Source: Bosea sp. NBC_00550
GTDB taxonomy: Bacteria > Pseudomonadota > Alphaproteobacteria > Rhizobiales > Beijerinckiaceae
DNA length: 64,000 nt
Assembly: GCF_026020075.1 (NCBI RefSeq)
Contig: NZ_CP102772.1
Span: 2,728,001 to 2,792,000 of the forward strand
Direction: 5' to 3'
Part shown: piece after piece, positions 8,436-16,862 of the stretch
Numbering within the stretch: the first letter of the stretch is position 1
How the letters are laid out: every line of letters starts with the position of its first letter
Position numbers and translations under genes: made by a program
Notes under the pieces: generated by a model
Seen by the model: the letters and a program-made list of their open reading frames with translations, nothing else
The model's database searches: none
Told to the model about the DNA's origin: nothing

Positions 8436-9434
8436 ATGACAGTGACGATCAAGGCCTCGATGCCCCGCAGCCTGCTGGCGGCTCTCGCCGCAGCGGCCCT
8501 GTCGCTGGTCGCCCTTCCCGCACAGGCCCAGACCACTGTGAAATGGGCCTATGTCTACGAACCCGCCGAGCCGCACCACAAGGGCGCGGTCAAGGCCGCC
8601 GAACTGATCGAGCAGCGTACCGGCGGGCGCTACAAGATCCAGCTCTACCCCTCGGCGACGCTGGGCAAGGAATCGGACCTCAACCAGGGCCTCTCGCTTG
8701 GCACGGTCGACATCATCATCAGCGCGGCGAGCTTCCAGGCGCAGGTCTCCAAGCCGCTCGGCGTGACCTATTTCCCCTTCGCCTTCCGCGATTTCGACCA
8801 TGTCCAGGCCTATGCCAAGAGCGACCTCTACAAGCGCCTTGGCGACGGCTACGAGAAGGCCACCGGTAACCGCATCGTCGCGCTGACCTATGCGGCCGAG
8901 CGGCACGTCACCTCCAGCCGGCCGATCCTGACGCCCGCCGACATGAAGGGCCTGAAGATCCGCGTGCCCGACGCCGCCGCCTACATGGCCTTTCCGAAGG
9001 CGCTCTCGGCCAACCCGACGCCGATCTCGCTGGCCGAGGTCTACACCGCCCTGCAGAGCGGCGTCGTCGATGCGCAGGAGAACGCCTTCAACACGATCTG
9101 GTCGAAGAAATTCCATGAGGTGCAGAAGCACATCATGCTCACGGGCCATGTCATCGATGTGCTCAACACCGTGATCGGCGGCGGCACCTGGAAGAAACTC
9201 TCCGACGCAGACAAGGCGATTTTCGTGGCCGCAATGCTGGAGGGCAGCCTCCTCGCCTCGACACTGATCCGCGATGAGGACGACAAGCTGCGCCAGGAAA
9301 TCGTCAAGGCGGGCACCAGCACGATCCACACGGTCGACAAGGCTGCGTTCCAGAAGGCCGTGCTGGCGAGCTCCAAGCCGGCGGATTTCGGCTTCGTCCA
9401 GGCCGATTTCGACGAGTTGGTGGCGCTGAAGTAA
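8436..9434 (+). CDS. dctP: TRAP transporter substrate-binding protein, DctP family
   Basis: Periplasmic TRAP binding protein of 332 residues. A signal peptide covers residues 1-32 (Ala/Leu-rich core ending PAQAQ). The mature protein shows the DctP features: GKESDLNQGLSLGTVD, the carboxylate-binding arginine in MKGLKIRVPD (~residue 175), and NPTPISLAEVYTALQSGVVDAQEN. The upstream ATG at 8436 gives a long n-region; an internal ATG at 8460 is also possible. First gene of the plus-strand TRAP operon, divergent from the aldolase-hydantoinase genes. Organic-acid ligands are typical for the family. Confidence 0.9.
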   Translation: MTVTIKASMPRSLLAALAAAALSLVALPAQAQTTVKWAYVYEPAEPHHKGAVKAAELIEQRTGGRYKIQLYPSATLGKESDLNQGLSLGTVDIIISAASFQAQVSKPLGVTYFPFAFRDFDHVQAYAKSDLYKRLGDGYEKATGNRIVALTYAAERHVTSSRPILTPADMKGLKIRVPDAAAYMAFPKALSANPTPISLAEVYTALQSGVVDAQENAFNTIWSKKFHEVQKHIMLTGHVIDVLNTVIGGGTWKKLSDADKAIFVAAMLEGSLLASTLIRDEDDKLRQEIVKAGTSTIHTVDKAAFQKAVLASSKPADFGFVQADFDELVALK

Positions 9435-9455
9435 GCGCCCGCCACGGGCCTCATC

Positions 9456-9481
9456 CGGCGCGGCCGCGACCGGCCGCGCCG
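9456..9481 (+). terminator. GC hairpin between dctP and dctQ
   Basis: A strong stem (GGCGCGGCC at 9457-9465 pairing with GGCCGCGCC at 9472-9480) starts 22 bases after the dctP stop and has no T-tract. This is the usual position for an mRNA-stabilising or attenuating hairpin that gives more binding protein than permease. Confidence 0.5.
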
Positions 9482-9552
9482 CGTGCTTTGCTCCGGGCTG
9501 CCAGCGACGCACAACATCGACCCGAAGCCACGGCCCAGCCCACGGATTTCCC

Positions 9553-10128
9553 ATGACCAAGCCTGACAGCCTCGACGCCATGCCCGCCGCCCTCAACGCC
9601 AAGGGTGAGTTCGAGGTGCAGGACGAGGCCATCGACCTCTCGGTCTACGCGATCGAGGAGTGGGTCGGCTTCGGGGTGTTCTGCGTGCTGGGCGCAACCG
9701 TCTTCCACCAGTTCTTCACGCGCTACGCGCTGAACGATTCCGCCGCCTGGACGGAGGAGATCGCGCGTTATCTGCTGGTCTGCACGGTGTTCATCGGCAT
9801 CGTCGGCTCGGTGCGCAAGAACAGCCATATCCATGTCGATTTCTTCTATCACTGGCTGCCGCGCTGGATCACGCGGCCGCTCTCGACGATGGTCGATCTC
9901 GGGCGCATCGCCTTTTTCGGCTATTGCATTTGGCTGACCTGGCAGCTGATCTCCCGCATCGGCGGCCAACCCATGTCGGTGGCACCGATCGCGATCGGCT
10001 GGGTCTACGGCGTGGTCATGCTGAGCTTCGCGGCGATGACGCTGCGAGCGGTCCAGGTCGCGATCCGCAACTGGACGAACGGCTACAGCGTGCTCGAACG
10101 GCCCGGCACGACGGGAGCCAGCTCGTGA
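9553..10128 (+). CDS. dctQ: TRAP transporter small permease, DctQ family
   Basis: Membrane subunit of 191 residues with four hydrophobic helices (around residues 37-58, 75-95, 115-138 and 152-172). WTEEIARYLLVCTVFIG is the conserved DctQ stretch at helix 2. It holds the large subunit in the TRAP complex. Its stop overlaps the GTG start of dctM at 10125, indicating coupling. The N-terminal ~35 residues are a soluble extension of unclear role. Confidence 0.9.
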   Translation: MTKPDSLDAMPAALNAKGEFEVQDEAIDLSVYAIEEWVGFGVFCVLGATVFHQFFTRYALNDSAAWTEEIARYLLVCTVFIGIVGSVRKNSHIHVDFFYHWLPRWITRPLSTMVDLGRIAFFGYCIWLTWQLISRIGGQPMSVAPIAIGWVYGVVMLSFAAMTLRAVQVAIRNWTNGYSVLERPGTTGASS

Positions 10129-11526
10129 GCGCGCTGTCCTTCAAGCTGCTGTTTCTCGCCCTGATGGGCTCAGGGATCCCGGTCGCTATCGCGATGGCGG
10201 GCTCGTCGCTGATCTACATCCTGGCGACCGGCATCGCGCCGGATTTCGTCGTCATCCACCGGATGTTCGCCGGGCTCGACTCCTTCCCGCTGCTGGCGGT
10301 GCCGTTCTTCATCCTGGCCGGCAACCTGATGAACTCGGCCGGCATCACCAACCGGATCTACAATTTCGCGCTCGCTCGTCGGCTGGATGCGCGGCGGGCT
10401 CGGACACGTCAACATCGTCGGCTCGGTGATCTTCTCGGGCATGTCGGGCACGGCGGTCGCGGATGCGGCGGGGCTCGGCACCATCGAGATCAAGGCGATG
10501 CGCGAGCATGGCTACGATGTCGAATTCGCCGTCGGCATCACGGCCGCCTCGGCGACGCTGGGGCCGATCATCCCGCCATCCCTGCCCTTCGTCGTCTACG
10601 GCATGATGGCCAATGTCTCGATCGGCAAGCTGTTCCTAGCCGGCATCGTGCCCGGCATGGTCATGGCGCTGCTGATGATGGCGACGGTGAGCTTCTACGC
10701 GCACAGGAACAAATGGGGCGGCGACGTGCCCTTCGAATGGCCGCGTATTCTCGGCGTGTCGGGCGAACTGGCTGTCGTCGCCGGCTTTCCCCTGGCGATC
10801 TGGCTTGCGGTCGAAGCCGGCGTCTCACTGCGCATCGCCGTCATCGCCGGTTTCGTCCTGCTACTGGCCGCCGACCTCGTGTTCCGCTTCGCCGCCGTGC
10901 TGCCGCTGATGACCCCGGTGCTGCTGATCGGTGGCATGACGTCGGGCCTGTTCACCGCAACGGAAGGGGCGATCGCAGCTTGCGTCTGGGCGATCTTCCT
11001 CGGCATCGTCTGGTACCGCACACTGGACTGGAAAATGCTGATCCGCGCCTCGATGGAAACCGTCGAACTGACGGCGACGGTGCTGTTCATCGTCTCGGCG
11101 GCCTCGGTCTTCGGCTGGGTGCTCGCGGTCTCGCGGACGACGGAGATGATCGCCGGCTGGGTCTTGGCCTTCACCGCGGACCCGGCGATGTTCCTGTTGC
11201 TGGCGAACGCCCTGATGCTGTTCGTCGGCTGCTTCCTGGAGCCCACCGCCGCGATCACCATCCTGACGCCGATCCTGCTCCCGATCGTCCTCAAGCTCGG
11301 CATCGACCCGGTGCATTTCGGTCTGGTGATGGTGCTGAACCTGATGATCGGTCTGCTGCATCCACCGATGGGGCTCGTGCTGTTCGTGCTCGCCCGCGTC
11401 GCCAATCTCAGCTTCCAGCGCACGACCATGGCAATCCTGCCTTGGCTCATTCCGCTGCTGCTCAGCCTGGCGCTGATTACCTACGTGCCGGCCATCAGCC
11501 TCTGGTTGCCTAAGGCGCTGCAATGA
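10125..11526 (+). pseudogene. dctM: TRAP transporter large permease DctM, frameshifted as read
   Basis: The DctM permease should read continuously from the GTG at 10125, but the match changes frame between about 10366 and 10386. The first ~82 codons (FKLLFLALMGSGIPVAIAMA to NRIYNFAL) are in one frame, and the rest (MRGGLGHVNIVGSVIFSG onward, to the stop at 11526) is in another. The expected joint is FAxALVGWMRGG; the DNA around GCGCTCGCTCGTCGG is two bases short of encoding it. All other DctM features are intact, including GxIIPPS-like GPIIPPSLPF and NLMIGLLHPPMGLVLF. Either a recent inactivating 2-base loss in a CG repeat or an assembly error; the lack of further decay favours a recent or artificial event. 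Confidence 0.8.
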
Positions 11527-12057
11527 CGCGGCCTTAAGCAGGCCTATTGGCAAAACGCCCGCCCGTGGGGCAAGGCTTTCTGGTGGCGCGGTCACGTTTT
11601 GAAGCGCGCTGTAGATTTCGGTGCATCGACGACACGACGAGGGCGGCGAGTATACCTATGCCGCCGATGCATCGCGCTGCGAAGATGAGAGCCGACATAA
11701 CCAGAGACCAAGATAAGGCATCTCCCGTGGTGCAGGAGCCAACAACCGACGAGTGACCCCTTTCGCGGGACCGCATTTACGAATTAGCTCCAGCGCACCA
11801 CCCGGAACCAGACGCTGCCAGAGCCGGGAATGGGCCAACTCCGGAAGCGATTGCGCCTGTTTTTTCAGCAAGTCGGGCAATCCCGCACCGCGCGCCGATT
11901 GCGCCCACATTCGACTGGACTTCGTTCGCACGGCACGCATTGGTGTCGAAGGCGCGGAGATACGCGTCGATCTTCTAAGCTAACCCTGCCGGCGTCGCGC
12001 CGAGGCGGGGTCGCGGTGGTGCGGGGATGGCCCCGCTGCAACCGCGAGGAGATCGCC
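11527..12057. other. 531-base intergenic region at the left edge of the accessory block
   Basis: No convincing gene. Base composition is slightly less GC-rich than its neighbours and codon patterns are poor in all frames. The best candidate is an 80-codon minus-strand frame (11534-11776) with a hydrophobic middle, which lacks a clear ribosome-binding site. The region probably marks the junction of the ancestral dctM 3' end with acquired DNA, but no direct repeat could be matched to the right side. Confidence 0.5.
12011..12046 (+). promoter_or_regulatory. leader hairpin before the DUF3489 gene
   Basis: GCGGGG at 12021-12026 pairs with CCCCGC at 12031-12036 around ATGG. An outer GCGGT / ACCGC pair extends the stem across a small internal loop. 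It ends just before the GAGGAG ribosome-binding site at about 12045-12051, so it could limit access of ribosomes or mark an attenuation point. Confidence 0.4.
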
Positions 12058-12387
12058 ATGACACGCCGAAGCCGCAAGGCCGACACCACTCCTGCGATCG
12101 ACACATCGTCCGCTTCTGAGAGCGAAGCCATCTCAGCGGTGGTCTACGGATCGCCTTTGCCGCCCCGTCCCGGCAGTAAGCTCGGCATTGTCTTGGGCCT
12201 GCTGCAGGCCGCCGAGGGGGTGAGTCTCGCCAAGCTCGCAGCCGTGACGGACTGGCAGCCACACACGACGCGCGCCGCCCTGACCGGCCTGCGAAAGCGC
12301 GGCTACGTCATCTCGCATGAGAATGTCGGCGCTGCCGATGGAGCGAAGTGCTCGGTCTACCGCATCACCGCGGGCCAGGCACAATGA
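12058..12387 (+). CDS. DUF3489 domain-containing protein
   Basis: Small basic protein of 109 residues. After a polar N-terminus (MTRRSRKADT), residues ~40-105 form a winged-helix-like unit: GSKLGIVLGLLQAAEGVSLA, then an HTH-like WQPHTTRAALTGLRKRGYVI, the DUF3489 signature. The family is presumed DNA-binding, with unknown function, and nearly always precedes DUF2924 and a serine recombinase. The start at 12058 has a GAGGAG ribosome-binding site. The stop overlaps the next ATG. Confidence 0.85.
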   Translation: MTRRSRKADTTPAIDTSSASESEAISAVVYGSPLPPRPGSKLGIVLGLLQAAEGVSLAKLAAVTDWQPHTTRAALTGLRKRGYVISHENVGAADGAKCSVYRITAGQAQ

Positions 12388-12848
12388 GCAGGGCCTCACG
12401 CGATAACATGGCCCAGCCCTCAGCGTCGGGCCTGGCCGACGAGGTGGCCACCTTGGCGAGCCTCGGCTTCGATGAGCTGCGGGCCCGCTTTCGCCGGCTG
12501 TATCGCACGGCCGCTCCGGCCGGCCTGTCGCGCGATCTGATCGCGCGGCTGGTCGCCCATCGGCTGCAGGAGCAGCAGCTCGGCAAGCTTGATGATGAAC
12601 TGGCGCGACACCTGGCGAAGCTGGCGCGGGGCCAGGAAACCCGACGACGCATCAAGACCGGCTCAGTCCTGGTCCGCGAGCACGACGGCGTCAACCATGA
12701 GGTCGTGATCGTGCCCGGCGGCTTCCTCTGGAATGGCGAGACACATCGCAGTCTCTCGACACTGGCCAAGCGGATTACAGGGACCACCTGGAACGGACCA
12801 CGCTTCTTCGGATTGCGGCAGCGGCAGGCCGCGAGGGCCACCCCATGA
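12384..12848 (+). CDS. DUF2924 domain-containing protein
   Basis: Protein of 154 residues. The family pattern is visible: an N-terminal helical part (LGFDELRARFRRLYRTAAPAG, then SRDLIARLVAHRLQE) and a C-terminal half with GSVLVREHDGVNHEVVIV, GGFLWNGETHRSLSTLAKRI and TGTTWNGPRFFGL. The latter resembles a small strand-rich DNA-associated fold (RAMA-like). Translation is coupled to both neighbours by 4-base overlaps. Role unknown; probably an accessory or regulator of the recombinase. Confidence 0.85.
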   Translation: MSRASRDNMAQPSASGLADEVATLASLGFDELRARFRRLYRTAAPAGLSRDLIARLVAHRLQEQQLGKLDDELARHLAKLARGQETRRRIKTGSVLVREHDGVNHEVVIVPGGFLWNGETHRSLSTLAKRITGTTWNGPRFFGLRQRQAARATP

Positions 12849-14335
12849 TCCGCGAGCCGGCAACAAGGCCGCAGCGCTGCGCGATCTACACGCGCAAGTC
12901 GACCGAGCATAATCTCGATCTCGCCTTTAACTCGCTCGATGCCCAAAGAGAGGCCTGCGAGGCCTATATCAAGAGCCAGGCCCATGAAGGCTGGAGCCTC
13001 ATCGGTGATCGCTATGACGATGGCGGCTTGTCTGGCGCATCCTTGCAGCGCCCTGCCCTGCAGCAGCTGCTCGATGCGGTCCGCGCAAGGCGCATCGACA
13101 TCATCGTCGTCTACAAGGTCGATCGCCTGACGCGCTCGCTCGCTGACTTCGCCAAGCTGGTCGAGCTCTTCGATGAGCACGGCGTCTCCTTCGTCTCGGT
13201 CACCCAGTCCTTCAACACGACAACGAGCATGGGCAGGCTGACGCTCAACGTCCTGCTCTCCTTCGCCCAGTTCGAACGCGAGGTCATCGGCGAGCGCGTT
13301 CGCGACAAGATCGCGGCGTCCAAGACCAAAGGGCTTTGGGTCGGCGGACCGGTCCCGCTGGGCTATCGCAGCGAGAAGAAGCAACTCGTCATCGTCGAGC
13401 AGGAGGCTGCGCTGGTGCGTCGCATCTTCCAGCTTTATCTCGATCTCGGCTCGGTCGGAGCGGTGGCCGAGACCCTGGGTCGTGAGGGCATCGTCACCAG
13501 ACTGGGTCATCGCTTCCGTGTCGGCATGCTCGCCCATCTGCTCAAGAACCGCTTCTATCTCGGCGAGATCGTCTGGCACGGCGTCTCACATCGTGGTGCC
13601 CATGTACCGATTGTCACGGTCGAGATCTTCGACGCCGTTCAACGGCACCTCGCTGCGGCCGCCATCGAGCGCAAGGGACGATCGGCGAACTCAGCCTTTA
13701 CGCTTGCGGGTCTGCTGCATGACGATGCGGGCAACCGGATGAGCCCGAGCCATGCCCGCAAGAACGGGGCGCGGTATCGCTACTATGTCTCGCAGGCGCT
13801 GATCCAGCATCGCAAGGCTCAAGCCGGATCCATTGCCCGGATCTCGGCTCCCGAGATCGAAGCCGCTGTGTTGGCCGCAACTCCCAATCCTGCTCAGATC
13901 GCGCGCGTCACCCTGCACCGAGATTGTCTGATCATCGCGCTCCAGTCTCCCGATGATGCTGGCGAGCCCAGCACGACAAAGATTCCCTTCGCCTGGCAGC
14001 CTCAGGGTCGGCGCAAGGGCGTCGCGCATGAGCCCACGCAGAAGCCCCGGCTCGATCATGATTCCGCGGAGGCGATCCTGACCATGATTGCTCAGGCGAG
14101 ACGCTGGATGGCGCAGCTGATCGATGGCTCGATGGCCTCGACCGATGAGATCGCGATCCGCGAAGGTGTGGGCGAACGCAATATCCGCAAGCTGCTGCCG
14201 CTGGCCTGCCTCTCGCCAAACATCATCCGCGCCATCGCCGATGGCACTGCGCCCGCCAATCTGACGATCAGTCGGCTCTCCGCAGCCCTGCCTCACGACT
14301 GGGCGAGCCAGGAGCACCGCATCCTCGTTCACTGA
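12845..14335 (+). CDS. large serine recombinase (site-specific resolvase/integrase)
   Basis: Recombinase of 496 residues. The N-terminal catalytic domain has the nucleophile Ser19 in AIYTRKSTE and the arginines in VYKVDRLTRSLADF and FEREVIGERVRDKI. The recombinase domain follows (WVGGPVPLGYR near residue 172). The C-terminal part carries a helix-rich DNA-binding region but an incomplete cysteine-type zinc ribbon. Length fits large serine integrases. It overlaps the DUF2924 stop and is followed by a terminator at 14362. Likely acts on a nearby attachment site, possibly connected with the tRNA genes 300-500 bp downstream. Confidence 0.92.
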   Translation: MIREPATRPQRCAIYTRKSTEHNLDLAFNSLDAQREACEAYIKSQAHEGWSLIGDRYDDGGLSGASLQRPALQQLLDAVRARRIDIIVVYKVDRLTRSLADFAKLVELFDEHGVSFVSVTQSFNTTTSMGRLTLNVLLSFAQFEREVIGERVRDKIAASKTKGLWVGGPVPLGYRSEKKQLVIVEQEAALVRRIFQLYLDLGSVGAVAETLGREGIVTRLGHRFRVGMLAHLLKNRFYLGEIVWHGVSHRGAHVPIVTVEIFDAVQRHLAAAAIERKGRSANSAFTLAGLLHDDAGNRMSPSHARKNGARYRYYVSQALIQHRKAQAGSIARISAPEIEAAVLAATPNPAQIARVTLHRDCLIIALQSPDDAGEPSTTKIPFAWQPQGRRKGVAHEPTQKPRLDHDSAEAILTMIAQARRWMAQLIDGSMASTDEIAIREGVGERNIRKLLPLACLSPNIIRAIADGTAPANLTISRLSAALPHDWASQEHRILVH

Positions 14336-14359
14336 GCACCGCGATCAGCTATCGATTTG

Positions 14360-14386
14360 AGCCCGCCTCCAAGGCGGGTTTTTTCT
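14360..14386 (+). terminator. rho-independent terminator of the recombinase operon
   Basis: CCCGCC (14362-14367) pairs with GGCGGG (14373-14378), followed at once by six T residues. Confidence 0.88.
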
Positions 14387-14403
14387 CGTCCAGCGAATCT
14401 GTC

Positions 14404-14455
14404 GAACCAGTCTCGCCAAAAGCTGCCGCGAACCGGTCTCAGCCAAAATCCCGCG
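14404..14455. repeat. two tandem 26-base direct repeats downstream of the recombinase
   Basis: Units at 14404-14429 and 14430-14455 share GAACC(A/G)GTCTC and GCCAAAA with the same spacing and end in CCGC or CCGCG; a partial third copy (GGAACACAAAAACCGG) follows. Direct repeats next to a serine recombinase gene can be binding sites or attachment-site remnants. Confidence 0.5.
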
Positions 14456-14616
14456 GAACACAAAAACCGGCCTGCCCAGACCGAGCCTCAGAAACCGGCC
14501 CGATAGCATGGGTTCTGGAGCTTGGATGGCGCGGCGAGACCGCCTCCGCCTGCTAACCCCCCACACCGTCGCAGTAACTGCTCACCCGTCCAAATCTGGC
14601 GGTTGGACAATATGCG

Positions 14617-14691
<75 letters not shown>

Positions 14692-14837
14692 ATGTGTCGC
14701 GCGTTCTAGAACGCGTCGTCGTCATGTGCAACCGTCTCGCGGTGGCTCCCTGGAACCTCGGAAGAAATCATCCCCAGGCTGCAAACGAGCTGTTGCGCCG
14801 GGGCCGCGTGCTGGCTATAAGCCGGCCACCAGTTGAT

Positions 14838-14914
14838 CGGAGTGTGGCTCAGCCTGGTAGAGCACCTCGTTCGGGACGAGGGGGTCGCAGGTTCAAATCC
14901 TGCCACTCCGACCA
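14838..14914 (+). tRNA. tRNA-Pro (anticodon CGG)
   Basis: A 77-base gene with CCA encoded. Acceptor CGGAGTG pairs with CACTCCG. The anticodon stem CCTCG/CGAGG frames the loop TTCGGGA, anticodon CGG. The T-arm contains GGTTCAAATCC. A TTCG-loop terminator follows 36 bases downstream. Confidence 0.97.
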
Positions 14915-14949
14915 AAAATTTCCCGCGATAAATCAAGACGTCAAAAGAT

Positions 14950-14972
14950 AACCCTTCGGGGTTTTTCTTTTT
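14950..14972 (+). terminator. terminator of tRNA-Pro
   Basis: AACCC (14950-14954), TTCG tetraloop, GGGTT (14959-14963), then a T-rich run TTTCTTTTTT. Confidence 0.8.
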
Positions 14973-15135
14973 TGCGATCGAAATACCTGACAGTTTTGTC
15001 ATCTCCACTCGTCTTCTGCGCTCGGCCGACGCGCACGTGGTTGGAGGTATCTGCAGCCTGCCGCGTCCAACCGATGCAGGCGGCTTGCCTTGATCGCCGA
15101 TCGCGGTCGCATCGACGCAGCCACTTTCCTGCTGT

Positions 15136-15702
15136 TTACGTCGCCCCCTCGAGGGCAGACATGAGATCCCAGATTCGCCGGTTGAGCGCGTGAAGCTCGC
15201 GGATGGTGCGGGAGATTTCCTCGAGCCTCGCATCGTCGACGGCTCGGCGGACACCGAAGCGCAGGTTCCCCCGGCTTTCCTCCACCTTCATGTGCTGCGT
15301 ATGGGTGATCTCGCCCTCCGCATCGATGACGAAGGTGGCGTGGCTGAGGTCGTTGCGCAGCCGCGTCGCCGCCGAGAAGCGCTCTACGATCTCGTTGAGC
15401 TCGCCGCGGACGACCTTGTCTGCCACGCCGATCTTGGCCAGCCGCTGCACCAGATCGAGACGCGCGCGTGTCGTATTCAGCGTGGCGAAGACGATCGCCG
15501 CCGACTTGTCATCCGTGCCGAGCAAAACCATCAGCACATAGATGAACAGGCTCTCGTTGTTGGACCAGGCGAGATTCAGATCGCCTACGAGGTTCATGAA
15601 GGCTACTCTGCGGCTGGAGGATCGGCGCGCGGCGACAACCTCCAGGACATCGAAATCCGGCCTGGGCGGCAAGGCCGTTCGTCCTCGGGAGGGCTTGGGC
15701 AT
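15136..15702 (-). CDS. hypothetical protein with an R-x4-H (HEPN-like) motif
   Basis: Unrecognised protein of 188 residues, soluble, mostly helical. Residues ~110-125 contain TRLRNDLSHATF, an R-x4-H arrangement in a helical setting, as in HEPN-fold RNases and related proteins; this is a pattern match only. The first ~30 residues are basic and Pro/Arg-rich, so translation may instead start at the ATG for MNLVGDLN (~15597). It stands alone, divergent from another orphan gene 44 bp away, downstream of the tRNA genes. Likely cargo of the accessory region. Confidence 0.7.
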   Translation of the reverse strand: MPKPSRGRTALPPRPDFDVLEVVAARRSSSRRVAFMNLVGDLNLAWSNNESLFIYVLMVLLGTDDKSAAIVFATLNTTRARLDLVQRLAKIGVADKVVRGELNEIVERFSAATRLRNDLSHATFVIDAEGEITHTQHMKVEESRGNLRFGVRRAVDDARLEEISRTIRELHALNRRIWDLMSALEGAT

Positions 15703-15746
15703 CGGCGCTTCCTCGGAGGCTAGGCTTCGCTCAGCGCGGGGGCGCC

Positions 15747-16208
15747 ATGTTCGAATGGCTCAAGATTCGCAAGGCGCGCCGCATGGCCCATGCCGCGATC
15801 GACCCCTTCCTGCATCGCGATCCCAGCGGGACCGCGACATGCCAGGCCGGTGACTGGCTTCATCCCCAGATCATCGGCTTCCTCGCAACGCTTGTCACGC
15901 TGATTGCCCAGCGTCATTGCGGCCCGATGCGCACGCATGCCCTCGCAGCGGTTCAATCCGATGTCCTGAACGCCGTCACGGGAATTGGCCCAGAGCTCAT
16001 CGGCGAGGAAATCTGCCTGCTCAGCAGCCGCGAGGATCCGGCCTTTGCAGCCGGCGCCCGCGGTGCCGTCGCCTTCCTCGAAGCGCTGCGCCCAGCCAGC
16101 CAGCTTGACGAGATCGACGAGCCCGTACTGCAGGCCGATCCCTCGCTTCAGCGGCTTTGGGAAGAACATGTCGATCAATGCCTCCGCCGCAGTCCCCGGC
16201 CCCTATAG
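15747..16208 (+). CDS. hypothetical protein
   Basis: Unrecognised protein of 153 residues without membrane segments or signal peptide. It starts MFEWLKIRKARRMAHAA (ATG 15747, behind a G-rich stretch) and looks helical, with a cysteine-containing middle. The gene is divergent from the R-x4-H protein and convergent with the broken IS1595-like gene. No partner or function can be inferred beyond its place in an accessory block. Confidence 0.6.
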   Translation: MFEWLKIRKARRMAHAAIDPFLHRDPSGTATCQAGDWLHPQIIGFLATLVTLIAQRHCGPMRTHALAAVQSDVLNAVTGIGPELIGEEICLLSSREDPAFAAGARGAVAFLEALRPASQLDEIDEPVLQADPSLQRLWEEHVDQCLRRSPRPL

Positions 16209-16862
16209 GCAACGGCGCCGAAGTATGGCGCGCCGTCCCTCTGCCAGTGGAGGCCACCCTCTTCCCATCAGCCGTCAGCGCAATCCATCGTCGTCAGCAG
16301 TCCTTTTTCGCTCCGCAGGCTGATCGAACAGGCCCAACTCGAGCTGTTGCTCGAACCTGCCCTCCTCCGGCTCGGTGTCCACGCCGGAACTCCGCAGCAA
16401 CCGGTTCAAAGCCTGGAGGAAGACAGTGTCATCGAGACGGTGCGTCGCGCTCGCGGTAACCGCAAGGAAACGCTCGTAGCGCGCCTTGCAGACGGCCTGC
16501 CCCGGCCGGGGCGGCGCGGAGCTACTCGGAAAGGGCTCTCGCACGACGCGGTCGACAACGCTTTCGCCAGGCCATGAATTCGGCAGATCCTTCGCGGTTT
16601 CCAGGCCGGCCGCGATCTTCGTCTTGAGATGCCAGGCGGTCCGGACGGACACGCCGAGTATCTGGCCCAGCCTCTGCGAACCGATACGCTCGCCGGTCGC
16701 GGTCAGCAGATAGAGCGCCTGCAGCCAGACATGCATCGGCACATGGCTGTTCTGAAAGATCGTGCCATGCCTCACGGTGAAGGGCTTGCGACAGGCATAG
16801 CACTTCCACATTCCGACGGGTGTGCTCAGCCCGCTCAGGCGGCCAAGCCGACAGCTTTCGCT

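Larger units (their letters stand above)
12011..14455 (+). mobile_element. serine-recombinase module (limits approximate)
   Basis: A three-gene operon (DUF3489, DUF2924, recombinase) with ATGA overlaps throughout, a leader hairpin in front, a strong terminator behind, and tandem 26-base repeats just after it. This trio is common in alphaproteobacterial phage-like and island DNA. It lies next to two tRNA genes. Attachment-site duplications were not found, so whether it is still mobile cannot be told. Confidence 0.45.

Noticed and set aside
10125..11526. Programmed frameshift in dctM
   Set aside because: No slippery heptamer or downstream pseudoknot is apparent, and TRAP permeases are not known to use recoding. 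Mutation or sequence error is simpler.
11534..11776. 80-codon minus-strand frame with a hydrophobic middle
   Set aside because: No ribosome-binding site, poor codon pattern and a charged tail without a family. Left as a note under the intergenic region.
14838..14914. tRNA-Pro 3' end as attachment core for the recombinase element
   Set aside because: I looked for a second copy of the tRNA 3' sequence to the left of the operon and found none, so no attachment pair can be claimed.
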